In this document: one piece after another, positions 1 through 9,756 of the stretch
Position numbering within the stretch: the first letter of the stretch is position 1
Layout of the letters: each line of letters starts with the position of its first letter
Origin: Sinorhizobium chiapasense
Lineage (GTDB): Bacteria; Pseudomonadota; Alphaproteobacteria; Rhizobiales; Rhizobiaceae
DNA: 64,000 bases
Assembly: GCF_036488675.1 (NCBI RefSeq)
Contig: NZ_CP133149.1
Coordinates: 110,819 to 174,818 of the forward strand
Reading direction: 5' to 3'
The notes under the pieces: generated by a model
Databases searched by the model: none
Told to the model about the DNA's origin: nothing
What the model saw: the letters and a program-made list of their open reading frames with translations, nothing else
Program-made: the position numbers and the translations under genes

Positions 1-156
1 CGTGGAATGGAGCGTTGGTCCCGTCAACCATGGCATTTTCGCACACAAAGGTGGTCCTCCTCTTGAAGATCAATTTGCCCAAAATTACATCGTTTTACAC
101 AGCGTGCGCAGCACGCAAGAACATTGTTGAACAAGCTTCATTCGTGGAGGTTGGTC

Positions 157-519
157 ATGGCAAATGGACTGATGGAAGGCAAGAAAGCACAGGACTGGCT
201 CAATCTGGTCCTCGGGGTCGCCCTGTTCGTCTCACCGTGGGTTATTGGCTTCGCCCCTGAAACCCTGCCTGCGTGGAACGCGTGGGGCGTTGCAGTCATC
301 CTCGCCGCCCTCGCTATCGCTGCACTCTCGGTGTTTGCGGAGTGGGAAGAGTGGGCGAACCTAGTGCTCGGGCTTTGGCTGATCGTCTCGCCTTGGCTGC
401 TTCAGTTCGCGACGAACATAAACGCGATGTGGACCCACGTGGTCCTCGGCCTGCTCGTCGCAGCCGTGTCGGCTTGGGCGCTCTGGGACTATCGGCAGAA
501 CCCGCATGCCCATGTATGA
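157..519 (+). CDS. SPW repeat membrane protein
   Basis: A 120-aa integral membrane protein with two copies of the SPW signature (residues 26-28 and 78-80), each followed by a hydrophobic helix, giving four predicted membrane segments. SPW-repeat proteins are small inner-membrane proteins of unknown biochemical role. The start at 157 is preferred over an in-frame ATG at 124 because a GGAGG box lies about six bases upstream. It heads a block of heat-shock genes, which suggests a membrane stress role (inference). A perfect 28-bp palindrome follows the stop codon. Confidence 0.85.
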   Translation: MANGLMEGKKAQDWLNLVLGVALFVSPWVIGFAPETLPAWNAWGVAVILAALAIAALSVFAEWEEWANLVLGLWLIVSPWLLQFATNINAMWTHVVLGLLVAAVSAWALWDYRQNPHAHV

Positions 520-532
520 TCGGAAGAAGAGT

Positions 533-560
533 ATCGCCCGCCGCTGCAGCGGCGGGCGAT
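533..560 (+). terminator. Perfect palindrome after the SPW gene
   Basis: A 28-bp perfect palindrome (two 14-base arms, ATCGCCCGCCGCTG and its complement) starts 13 bases after the SPW stop codon and is followed by TTCG. It would form a very stable hairpin. The T tract is short, so termination is likely but not certain. Confidence 0.6.
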
Positions 561-655
561 TTCGATAGGCGATGCGAATCGCCAAGGAAATTTGAACGGT
601 AGAGCGCTTTGTCCGTACTCGACTGCGAGCGCCACCTGCCACAGGGGAAACTGGC

Positions 656-1024
656 CTACGGACGGCGGTTCCTGTCGTCTACCACGGTGTAGTTCAGTTT
701 CTGACTTTCCGCGTAGGTAATGGCGGCCTCGCGGGACGGGAAACGTAGTTCGACCTGAGACAGCGTGTCACTCCCGCCCGTGTAGCCCATCAGATAGTCG
801 ATGACCGGCGGGACTTTCCGCTCGAAAACCAGCAGCCAAGGTCGCCTTGAGACGCGCGCCGACGTCATCACGGAGCGCGACGGCCGAAAAATGCGTGCTA
901 CTGGATCGGTGACTGGTCGTGGGCGGTTGATGTCAGCCGCCACAGGCTGGCTAGCGCTGACCTGCCGCACGAACCTCTCGTCAGTGCGACCGGATCGTCT
1001 GTCTCGTGCCAGGAGTTCCGTCAT
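656..1024 (-). CDS. ETC complex I subunit (NDUFS4-like) conserved-region protein
   Basis: A 122-aa protein whose C-terminal 90 residues match the NDUFS4-like ETC complex I region: an ARIFRPSRSVMTS strand, then LMGYTGGSDTLSQVELRF and a YAESQKLNY segment. Family members are accessory subunits of NADH:ubiquinone oxidoreductase or free relatives. A longer reading frame begins at 1069, but that start falls inside the terminator hairpin of the upstream sHsp gene, so the ATG at 1024 is chosen. The N-terminal 30 residues are basic and not recognised. Its place downstream of the heat-shock genes suggests a spare copy made under stress (inference). Confidence 0.7.
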   Translation of the reverse strand: MTELLARDRRSGRTDERFVRQVSASQPVAADINRPRPVTDPVARIFRPSRSVMTSARVSRRPWLLVFERKVPPVIDYLMGYTGGSDTLSQVELRFPSREAAITYAESQKLNYTVVDDRNRRP

Positions 1025-1050
1025 CACGTCATGGGGCTTCACAACCTTAA

Positions 1051-1080
1051 AAGCCAGCCGGGCGCGCACCCGGCTGGCTT
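1051..1080 (-). terminator. Rho-independent terminator of the sHsp operon
   Basis: A perfect 12-bp stem (AAGCCAGCCGGG at 1051-1062 and its complement at 1069-1080) with a 6-base loop. Read on the minus strand it follows the sHsp stop by 13 bases and ends in GGCTTTTAAGG. Confidence 0.8.
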
Positions 1081-1093
1081 GCGGCGGTCGGTA

Positions 1094-1603
1094 TTATTTG
1101 GTGTTGTCGATGGTGATCCGCTTGACGTTGGCTCGCGCCTTTTCGGTCTTCGGCAGCGTCACTGCGAGCAGGCCGTTTTTGAACGTTGCGGCGACCTTAT
1201 CCTCATCGACCTGGCGACCGAGAGCCAGCCGCCGTTCGAAGCGCCCGTAGTAACGCTCGCTGAACCGGCGATCCTTGTCCTCGGTCTCCGACTTGTTTTC
1301 GCCGCGAAGCGTAAGCACACCCTCTTCCAGCAGCACCTCGATATCCTCAGGATTGATACCGGGAATCTCCGCTATCACGCGTATCTCGTTATCATTCTCC
1401 TCAATCTCCACGTGTGGCCAGGAGCCATTGAAGGGCGAAGTGCCACCGAACAACGATGGTGAGCCGAAGCCGCGGAAGACTTCGTCGAACAGACGGTTGA
1501 CATTGCGGTGCAGCGACAGGAACGGGTCCATGTCGTCACCGCGGTAGATGCTCGGAACCTGGCTGCTGCCACGGCTCCACGGGATCAGGTCACGTACACT
1601 CAT
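1094..1603 (-). CDS. Small heat-shock protein, Hsp20/alpha-crystallin family
   Basis: A 169-aa ATP-independent holdase that binds unfolding proteins in the cytoplasm. A variable N-terminal arm (about 1-60, starting MSVRDLIPWSRG) precedes the alpha-crystallin domain (about 62-160), with VEIEENDNEIRVIAEIPGI strands and the typical NGLLAVTLPK segment near the C-terminus. The start at 1603 is chosen because AAGGA sits about eight bases upstream; a longer frame to 1699 lacks family similarity. It lies 97 bp downstream of a second sHsp gene, probably cotranscribed with it. A hairpin at 1655-1680 lies between them. Confidence 0.92.
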   Translation of the reverse strand: MSVRDLIPWSRGSSQVPSIYRGDDMDPFLSLHRNVNRLFDEVFRGFGSPSLFGGTSPFNGSWPHVEIEENDNEIRVIAEIPGINPEDIEVLLEEGVLTLRGENKSETEDKDRRFSERYYGRFERRLALGRQVDEDKVAATFKNGLLAVTLPKTEKARANVKRITIDNTK

Positions 1604-1654
1604 GGCGTCATCCTTTCTTCGGTTTTCTTTTTCCTCCTTTTTGGTGCAACTGCT

Positions 1655-1680
1655 CCTCGGCTGTTGGGCAACAACCGAGG
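1655..1680 (-). other. Hairpin between the two sHsp genes
   Basis: CCTCGGCTGTTG and its near-complement CAACAACCGAGG form a 12-bp stem with one G-U pair and a 2-base loop. No T tract follows on the minus strand, so a processing or mRNA-stability element fits better than a terminator. Confidence 0.45.
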
Positions 1681-1700
1681 ATCGAGCAGTGCGCGTCACA

Positions 1701-2162
1701 CTAGGCTGCCTTGTCGCCTTCGATCTGCTTCGAAGCGGGCTTCGTCATCTCGGCTTGGATGGCGATCCGACGCGGCTTCATCTCCTCAGGGATTTCCCTC
1801 TTGAGATTGATGACGAGTAGCCCGTTTTCGAGCTTGGCGCCCTCGACGAGGACATGATCGGCGAGTTCAAATCTGCGCGCAAACGGCCTCACAGCGAGAC
1901 CCTGATGCAGATACTGTACCTCCTCATCCTCCGACTTCGCGCCGTTGACCACGAGCATGTTCGCCTCGTGGGTGATCGTCAGTTCGTCCTCGGCAAAACC
2001 TGCCACCGCAATGACGATGCGGTACGCGTCTTCGCCGAGTTTGACGATGTTGTAAGGCGGCCAGTTGTCAGCGTTGAGGCTGGCGTTTTCGAGCAGGTCG
2101 AACATGCGGTCGAAGCCGATGCTTGACCTGTAGAAGGGGGTAAAGTCGAGGTTTGTTCTCAT
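1701..2162 (-). CDS. Small heat-shock protein, HspA/IbpA class
   Basis: A 153-aa Hsp20-family chaperone of the rhizobial class A (IbpA-like) type. It starts MRTNLDFTPFYRSSIGFDR, the typical N-terminus of that class, with the alpha-crystallin core at about 35-130 (YNIVKLGEDAYRIVIAVAG; ENGLLVINLKRE). The start is fixed by GGAGGA eight bases upstream of the ATG. The leader carries a ROSE-type RNA thermometer and a heat-shock promoter-like sequence, so translation is probably temperature controlled. It is upstream of, and probably cotranscribed with, the second sHsp gene. Confidence 0.93.
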   Translation of the reverse strand: MRTNLDFTPFYRSSIGFDRMFDLLENASLNADNWPPYNIVKLGEDAYRIVIAVAGFAEDELTITHEANMLVVNGAKSEDEEVQYLHQGLAVRPFARRFELADHVLVEGAKLENGLLVINLKREIPEEMKPRRIAIQAEMTKPASKQIEGDKAA

Positions 2163-2255
2163 AGCTACATCCTCCGTAGAGCAACATAGATACGAGGGAA
2201 CGCCAAGAAGCTCGGCGCTCCCTGACCATGCCGACCCCATTTGGGCGTCGACAAG
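2163..2255 (-). promoter_or_regulatory. ROSE-like RNA thermometer in the sHsp leader
   Basis: On the minus strand the leader ends in TTGCT (complement of 2180-2184), a short CTAC loop, then GGAGGA (complement of 2170-2175) and the ATG at 2162. The pairing of a U-U/C-GCU motif with the Shine-Dalgarno region is the hallmark of ROSE elements, which repress rhizobial sHsp genes at normal temperature and melt on heat shock. A CTTCTTGGCG segment further upstream also resembles ROSE. The 5' boundary is estimated from the promoter position. Confidence 0.75.
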
Positions 2256-2259
2256 CATG

Positions 2260-2288
2260 ATTTGGGAACGTCATTGTCTTGCGTCAAG
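2260..2288 (-). promoter_or_regulatory. Candidate RpoH (sigma-32) promoter for the sHsp operon
   Basis: On the minus strand CTTGAC (complement of 2283-2288) is followed after 16 bases by CCCAAAT (complement of 2260-2266). This resembles the alphaproteobacterial RpoH pattern CTTGAC-N16/17-C-rich/AT. Transcription would begin near 2253, giving a leader of about 90 bases, the right size for a ROSE element. Confidence 0.5.
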
Positions 2289-2347
2289 AGGGGTGTCAAG
2301 GCTAGTCGAGCGGGATCGACGTGAAATGGCCCTGTGAATTCATGCGA

Positions 2348-2374
2348 TTAGCACTCGATAGGTACGAGTGCTAA
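2348..2374 (+). promoter_or_regulatory. CIRCE operator upstream of groES
   Basis: A perfect inverted repeat TTAGCACTC (2348-2356), nine-base spacer, GAGTGCTAA (2366-2374). It matches the CIRCE consensus exactly, the binding site of the HrcA repressor. It lies 149 bp upstream of the groES start, so groESL here is very likely HrcA-controlled. No hrcA gene is in the window. Confidence 0.97.
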
Positions 2375-2391
2375 AAAATTCTCACGACCCT

Positions 2392-2420
2392 CTTGAAACT
2401 CGCAAAATCAGAAACCAGAT
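2392..2420 (+). promoter_or_regulatory. Candidate RpoH-like promoter for groESL
   Basis: CTTGAA (2392-2397), 17 bases, CCAGAT (2415-2420) resembles an alphaproteobacterial heat-shock promoter. It lies between CIRCE and groES. The -10 match is imperfect, so it is only a candidate. Confidence 0.35.
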
Positions 2421-2522
2421 CGATTGGCGCGATGCCAAAACATCGTGCGTCCCGCGCCGGATCCGAGCCGGATGCGGCGCGGAGGAGCCTCTAAAAATCT
2501 GTTTGTCCACGAGGAGAGCGAC

Positions 2523-4521
<1,999 letters not shown>

Positions 4522-4533
4522 CTGAAGCGACAA

Positions 4534-4558
4534 GTCCGCGCCCCGACGGGGCGCGGAC
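4534..4558 (+). terminator. Hairpin after groEL
   Basis: GTCCGCGCCCC (4534-4544), GAC loop, complementary arm 4548-4558: an 11-bp perfect GC stem 12 bases after the groEL stop. No T run follows, so it may terminate weakly or stabilise the groESL message. Confidence 0.55.
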
Positions 4559-4720
4559 GGTGGATCTATGAACCAAGCAGGCGTTGCGCCGGGATGGGTG
4601 CGACGTTTTGGATGTCGGGAGTTGGTGCAGGTTAGAAGCCGCGAAGATCGCGGCTTGGATGAGGATGGATCGGATGGCCTGCCCGCTCCGAAGGAGGATC
4701 TGAAGTATTCGGGGCCAGAA

Positions 4721-6062
4721 ATGACCACGCGTTCGTCGAATTTGGCTGGCGTATTCGCCGCACTCGTTCTCATCCTGGTTCCTGCGCCGCTACCGGCGGC
4801 GCAGCCGCAGTCCGCCATTTCGGCGAGCACTCAGCGATCGCTCGCTGATGTCCTGGAGGAGGTCACGCCGGCGGTCGTCAACATAGCAGTGCAGTCTCGT
4901 GCTCCCGCCGAAACCAACCCTCTCTACAACGATCCCTTCTTCCGCCGCTATTTCAACCTGCCTGAGCAGCAGCAGCGGCTGAGCGCCGGCTCTGGCGTCA
5001 TCGTTGACGCCGACAAGGGCTACATCCTCACCAACCACCACGTCGTCGCCGACGCCGGCGAGATTGCGGTAACGCTGAAGGACCGCCGCCGCTTCACCGC
5101 TGAGCTCGTGGGCACCGACAAGGCAACTGATATCGCGTTGCTGAAGATCGACACGGAAAAAGCTGACGGCGCTGCCGTTTGGCGATTCCGGCGCCCTCCG
5201 TGTCGGCGACTCCGTTGTCGCGATCGGCAATCCGTTCGGGCTTGGACAGACCGTCACCTCCGGCATCGTCAGCGCCCTTGGTCGTGGCGGCATCAATGTC
5301 GAGGGCTATGAGGATTTCATCCAGACGGATGCCTCGATCAATCCCGGCAACTCGGGAGGCGCCCTGGTAACTGCCGATGGCCGGCTGGTCGGCGTCAACA
5401 CCGCGATTATCGCGCCCACCGGCGGCAATGTCGGCATCGGCTTTGCGGTTCCGATCGCGATGGCGTCGGCCGTGATGGAGCAACTGATCGAGCATGGCGA
5501 AGTGCGGCGCGGCCGGATCGGCATCGCGGTTCAGGACCTGACGCCCGATCTGGCCGAAGCGCTGAGCATTGAGGAAAGCCATGGCGCCGTAGTCGGCAGC
5601 GTCGAGCAGAATTCGCCGGCGGAACAGGCGGGCCTTCAGGCTGGCGATGTCATCCTCGCCGTTAACAAGCGCAAAATCACGGGCGCGGCAGATCTCCGCA
5701 ATCGGGTCGGCCTGGCTCAGGTCGGATCGCAGGTCGAAATGGAATATCTGCGCGATCGGGTTCGCAAAACGGTGACAATGCGCATCGAGCCGGACGAGTC
5801 AATTGCCAAGGCCGGCGCCACATCCGCCCGCCTCGAGGGCGCTGAGTTCCAGGATGCGGCCGGCAACGTAGTTGTTTCCAACATTGAAGACGGAAGCGCA
5901 GCGGCCCGATCGGGTTTGCGCGCGGGCGACGTGATCGTTGCCGTCAATCACCAGCCTGTCGCGACCGTGGCGGAACTCGCGGCGGCCTTAAAGAATGCGC
6001 GCGGCACGATAGCGCTCGATCTGTTTCGCGCCGGGTCGAAACTCTTCCTGGTAATCCGGTAG
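4721..6062 (+). pseudogene. degP: DegP/HtrA periplasmic serine protease with a one-base frameshift
   Basis: An HtrA-family protease/chaperone of about 446 aa if the frame is restored. Signal peptide at 1-27; catalytic triad His107 (TNHHVVAD), Asp137 (ATDIALLK) and Ser211 (GNSGGA, numbered across the repaired frame); then two PDZ domains (about 255-345 and 360-440). The frame breaks near 5159-5165 in a run of five A (GAAAAAGCTGACG). With four A the protein reads on as [11 protein letters not shown]. Either an indel error or a real lesion separating the Ser residue from the rest. The ATG at 4721 is favoured by the signal peptide, but the best GGAGG lies about 25 bases upstream, so the start is uncertain. 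Downstream of groESL; it fits periplasmic quality control. Confidence 0.85.
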
Positions 6063-6098
6063 GGTGCAACTTCGAAGACGCGTGAATGGAGGAAAACG

Positions 6099-6425
6099 AT
6101 GGAACGCGGTCGCTTTCGACATCCAGTCACAATCCTTGTGGGTCTCGGATTTCCAGCTGAGATCCAAGGTGTGAAAGAGGCCTATGCCTGGCTGAATGAG
6201 TGGCCGCCATCGAAGCGCGACCCAACGCACGCCATTGCGCTTAATGCCTGCAGAGCTGCACTTGCGGGCGAGATTGATGTCGAGACCGCTCGCGGAACGC
6301 TTGTCGCCTTCGCTCGACGGGCCAATCTCCTCGCCCCTGACGCCGAGGCGATCGCCGCCGCTAGCAGAGTCGTGCGCCTGACGCCGCTTCGCCCGCCGGA
6401 GCCGGCACCTCAATGTGATCCGTAG
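6099..6425 (+). CDS. DUF982 family protein
   Basis: A 108-aa protein of the DUF982 family, small proteins common on rhizobial plasmids. It shows the family pattern: an aromatic/hydrophobic N-terminus, GVKEAYAWLNEWPPSKRDPTH, then ACRAALAGEIDVETARGTLVAFARRANLL. A strong GGAGG ribosome site precedes the ATG. The function of the family is unknown. It lies 36 bp after degP and is followed by a second DUF982 gene, probably one transcript. Confidence 0.75.
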   Translation: MERGRFRHPVTILVGLGFPAEIQGVKEAYAWLNEWPPSKRDPTHAIALNACRAALAGEIDVETARGTLVAFARRANLLAPDAEAIAAASRVVRLTPLRPPEPAPQCDP

Positions 6426-6438
6426 GACCGAGCAGGTG

Positions 6439-6711
6439 ATGAGCGATATTCGATTTCCCGTTCCGGTGAGATTGCGGCTGACCTCCGCCGAGGAGCGAGT
6501 TGTCGCCAATTCCTGGGAGGCGCTGGAGTGCCTTCGCGACCAGTGGCCCGAAGGAGCGAGGGGGCGAACCTATCGCGCAGCTTGTCGGGTCTGCCGCGAC
6601 GCGCTGGACGGCTGGAGACAACCGCACGAAGCAAGGCGCGCATTCGTGAAGGCGGCACGCCGCGCCGGGCTGCTAGAGCACATGGCGTGGATTCCCCGCC
6701 AGACAACATGA
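6439..6711 (+). CDS. DUF982 family protein (second copy)
   Basis: A 90-aa DUF982 protein, a paralogue of the gene ending 13 bp upstream. Signature: EALECLRDQWPEGARGRTYR, then CRVCRDALDGWRQPHEARRAFVKAARRAGLL. The ATG at 6439 is used because residues before it overlap the upstream gene and GCAGG lies just ahead. Function unknown; tandem copies are common in rhizobia. Confidence 0.75.
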   Translation: MSDIRFPVPVRLRLTSAEERVVANSWEALECLRDQWPEGARGRTYRAACRVCRDALDGWRQPHEARRAFVKAARRAGLLEHMAWIPRQTT

Positions 6712-6775
6712 GAACGAAGCCGGATTGCCCGCCGCGCAGCGCGTTATTTTCGCCCAACCAAGGGGAGATAGCATT

Positions 6776-6982
6776 ATGTACTCCAGCAGAGACGTCCATT
6801 CCCTTCCACTCTCACCCGATGACCTCAATGTGCTCCAGCGAATACTGGGTCGAGAATTGGAAACTAGACACATCTCAAGCGACAGCGACGAAGCGGACAT
6901 GCTTGCACGAACTCTCATAGAGCTCCTTCAGGCCGGCGTGAGAGGTGAAGATGTTCTGCGCGAAATGGTGAAGGCGGCCTAA
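6776..6982 (+). CDS. Small conserved-looking protein of unknown function
   Basis: A 68-aa acidic, mostly helical protein (LSPDDLNVLQRILGRELE; DEADMLARTLIELLQAGV). The ATG at 6776 has AGGGGAG eight bases upstream. No domain recognised. It resembles small rhizobial ORFs found beside DUF982 genes and closes the stress island. Confidence 0.6.
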   Translation: MYSSRDVHSLPLSPDDLNVLQRILGRELETRHISSDSDEADMLARTLIELLQAGVRGEDVLREMVKAA

Positions 6983-7005
6983 GGCAAGATCGCGCTCCTG
7001 CCGTT

Positions 7006-7397
7006 CTAGGAAGCGGTGCTTCCCGGTAACCGGTCATTAAGGAGTTGAGAAATTGCGGTCGTCAGTTGTGCCATGGCAAAGGGCTTCTCGATCATGATGC
7101 TGTTCGGGACACCTTTTGATGCCCAATCGTGGGCACTGTCTCCACTGACGTAGACAACGGGTATCTCGGAGTCGCACTCCCTGGCGTGACGTGCGACATC
7201 CCAACCATCCGGCGGCTCGCGGAACTGAATATCAGTGATAAGGCCCTGAATGGATGAATCTTCGGCATTCAGGAGCGCTATTGCCTCCCTGCCACTCGAA
7301 ACAGCGAGAACACCGAATCCGCCTCAATGAGCGCCTGTTTGAAGTCAAGCAGTAACAGCGTCTCATCCTCCGCCAGAAGTATAACGCTGGTTTCCAT
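7006..7397 (-). pseudogene. Single-domain response regulator (CheY-like), frameshifted
   Basis: A receiver-domain protein of about 130 aa. The N-terminus (METSVILLAEDETLLLLDF) has the acidic pair Glu10-Asp11. After a one-base loss near 7318-7322 (GAGGCGGATTC, one G short of GAGGCGGGATTC) the frame resumes as GFGVLAVSSGREAIALL, with phospho-acceptor Asp in LITDIQF, VVYVSGDS and the conserved Lys in IEKPF, ending before 7006. All receiver residues are present apart from the shift. No output domain. It could be functional if the indel is an error. Confidence 0.75.
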
Positions 7398-7567
7398 TGT
7401 AAAGGCCCGGGCATGTCCGACACGGACGAACGCCGGTGGAGGCAAAAGGTTCCTTTTAGGTAAAGATGCTCGCGATACGGCGCCTCGGGTGTGAAGAGAC
7501 GACGTACCGGCCGGTCTTTCAGGGAGGCGGAAACGGCTTCCGTGTTTGAGGTCAACGGCTGCCATGG

Positions 7568-7591
7568 CCCCTGAACATTAAAGGGGCACAG
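7568..7591 (+). repeat. Left arm of a 24-bp inverted repeat
   Basis: CCCCTGAACATTAAAGGGGCACAG matches the complement of 8605-8628 at 23 of 24 positions. The two copies bracket the broken formylglycine-enzyme gene, like the ends of a small transposon or MITE. Confidence 0.6.
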
Positions 7592-7611
7592 ATAAGCGAC
7601 CACTACAACTG

Positions 7612-8244
7612 GTGGTCTATGTCCGCGGCGCCAACTGGCGCCATCCACGTGGTTCGGCGAGTTCAATCAGGAAGCTCGGCGACCACCCCGTCGTGCACGT
7701 GGCAAACGACGATGTCGTAGCCTATGCCAGATGGGCAGGCAAGGAGCTGCCGACCGAAGCGGAACGGGAGTTTGCCGCTCGGGGCGGCCTTGACGGCGCC
7801 GAATACGTCTGGGGCGACGAGTTCACTTCAGGAGGCAATCACATGGCCAATACTTGGCAAGGAGACTTCCCGTACCGGAACACCTTGGCCGACGGCTTCG
7901 AATATACCGCGCCGGTCGGCTCGTTCCCGGCCCACGGCTATGGACTATACGACATGGCAGGCAATGTCTGGCAATGGACGACCGACTGGTACCAGGATCA
8001 CTGCCGGATCGAGAGCCCCTGCTGCACTGCAGCCAACCCGCGCGGTGGCGAGCGCGAGGGGAGCTATGACCAGCTCCAGCCGAACGTGAGGATTCCGCGC
8101 AAGGTCACCAAGGGCGGCTCGCATCTTTGCGCGCCCAACTACTGCCGACGTTACCGGCCCGCGGCACGGATGGCGCAGCCCATCGATACCTCCATCTCGC
8201 ATCTTGGATTTCGCTGCATCGTGCGGCCGGAGAGCGGAGAGTGA
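7612..8244 (+). pseudogene. Formylglycine-generating enzyme (SUMF1 family), C-terminal part
   Basis: The C-terminal 210 aa of an FGE/SUMF1 protein, which oxidises the active-site Cys of sulfatases to formylglycine. Recognisable: GANWRHP, HPVVHV, LPTEAEREFAARGG, GLYDMAGNVWQW, and KGGSHLCAPNYCRRYRPAAR with both catalytic cysteines (173 and 178). The normal N-terminal 80-100 residues are missing. A stretch just upstream (7602-7611) encodes a tryptophan pair in another frame, so a frameshift also affects the junction. The nominal GTG start is arbitrary. The fragment sits within 24-bp inverted repeats. Probably inactive. Confidence 0.8.
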
Positions 8245-8774
8245 TAATGGTTAACGTGCAAACCGCATTCAGATTTCAGAGAGGTGCCGGCTGCTGGTCG
8301 GCATCGGTACTGATTACGTGCGGCAACGTCCGCCTCGGGTCACGATTTACTGCAGAGCCGTCGCGTGGAAGGGCTGATCCGGGTCGGCCGCGGTTGCCGG
8401 AAGGAGCCTCTCGTGGGATTTTGCCCATTCCACAAACGACCGCGTGAGCGCCGGACGATCGAAGCGGAAAAGTGGCGCTGTTTTTGCCCTCGCTCCTGTC
8501 GTAGAGGGTGGTGCACCGCTCGCCAGCCGTTTACGACTTGCCTATGGGCACGCATCTCCAAGAGAACACGCCGTCTTTCGCCTCCTGACTTTGCTACCGT
8601 ATACCTGTGCCCCTCTAATGTTCAGGGGCGTGCCATGCGGATATATCGCCCCCTTCCACAAACGACCCCATTATGTCGGCGGCGGCGTCCCATATCGAAC
8701 ATTGCCGAACACGCCAGCCCTCATCAGCGTTATGTTATAACAAATCGCATAACATACCTTATGGAACTATCCGG
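8245..8774. other. Non-coding stretch with repeat debris
   Basis: No convincing gene. It holds the right arm of the 24-bp inverted repeat (8605-8628) and two copies of TTCCACAAACGACC (8428-8441 and 8654-8667). It looks like degraded mobile DNA between two truncated genes. Confidence 0.5.
8605..8628 (-). repeat. Right arm of the 24-bp inverted repeat
   Basis: Complement of the repeat at 7568-7591, one mismatch. The flanking bases also share a CATGG motif on the outer side of each arm. Confidence 0.6.
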
Positions 8775-9182
8775 TCATTTGCGACGTGTTGCTGCGCCCG
8801 TTCCATCCTCGACGACGCCGCTATACCAGGCCCTGATAATGCTCAGCAATGTGTCACGTAACGTGTTGCCCGCCAACGCGGCATCCAGCGCCTCGACATC
8901 GGGGTATCCATCCCTTTTGACCATCTCGGCGAGTTTGCCGAAATTCTCGACAAAGGCGGCATCCTTGGCCGAAAGCGCCGCATAGAGCTGGCTGCCAATG
9001 GCTTCGTCAAGATTGACGTGCCCGGGCGCGAGCCGGCAAAAAGACATAAAACCAGAGAGGGTATCACTCGTGGAAGCAACCGCCAGGGCCGATCCAGGAA
9101 AGGCCGGCAATAGGCTCAGCCCGATAACGGATATGCCTGAGTTCAGCAGCAATTGCCGCCGTGACATCAACGTCTTTCCCAC
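8775..9182 (-). pseudogene. Sugar/gluconate dehydrogenase complex small subunit, C-terminally truncated
   Basis: A 135-aa remnant of the small gamma-type subunit of membrane FAD-dependent sugar dehydrogenases. Tat signal MSRRQLLLNSG (twin Arg) with a hydrophobic stretch, then FMSFCRLAPGHVNLDEAIGSQLYAAL and the family motif IIRAWYSGVVEDG. Normal proteins continue about 40 residues after AWY-GVV with a conserved tail; here the frame ends quickly in unrelated sequence near 8790. No large FAD subunit or cytochrome c lies nearby, so it is an orphan fragment. Confidence 0.7.
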
Positions 9183-9360
9183 ATTTCGTGTTCCTCATCT
9201 TTTTGCGGCTCCGAAGTGGAGTCGCTATGCACCGATTGATTCACCTCCCACTTCGCGCTTTTAAGTTGCCAACAAAGTCGATGACTGATCCGCGGTTCGT
9301 TGGGCCAATGGATTCTTCCAACGGAGAGAGGTCGCCTGCGTCGGTACACCCGCCAGGTAA

Positions 9361-9699
9361 TCACTTCTGGTCCGCGAGCGGACGTAGCGTTCCGGAAAGC
9401 CGGTAGAAATCCGATTGCGGGGTGGTGAAGAAGGTCAGCGAAGAGCCCCTCTCGAAATTGTCGACATGCACGACGGTCGAGCCGTCGGCTTCCTGCCAGG
9501 AAATGACGTAGGTGCCACCGTCGAGTTCCTTCCATTCAAAGGCGACTTCCGCAGTGGCGCCCTTGAGCGGGCCGTCGGTGATCTCATAGGTGAGGCTGTT
9601 CTTTTCGCCGGAATAGGCGTTGGTGGCGACGAGATCGCCATAGTCGACTTCAAAGGTTCGGCCTGCAAAGGGAAAGGCGAACATTGGGGATATTTCCAT
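9361..9699 (-). CDS. MoaF-related (lipocalin-like) domain protein
   Basis: A 112-aa soluble beta-barrel-type protein resembling MoaF-related domains: FAGRTFEVDYGDLVA, YEITDGPLKGATAEVAFEWKELDG, TYVISWQEADGSTVVHVDNFE. Such proteins are often encoded beside oxidoreductases; a molybdenum cofactor role is not established for this class. The start could be at 9699 or at the internal MFAFPF (9684); neither has a strong ribosome site. It lies 107 bp downstream of the aldo-keto reductase gene on the same strand. Confidence 0.65.
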   Translation of the reverse strand: MEISPMFAFPFAGRTFEVDYGDLVATNAYSGEKNSLTYEITDGPLKGATAEVAFEWKELDGGTYVISWQEADGSTVVHVDNFERGSSLTFFTTPQSDFYRLSGTLRPLADQK

Positions 9700-9756
9700 T
9701 GACGATCAGGGGTTGAGAAAATGAAGGGAGAGGCGGACGCCCCTCCCCTCCGGATA

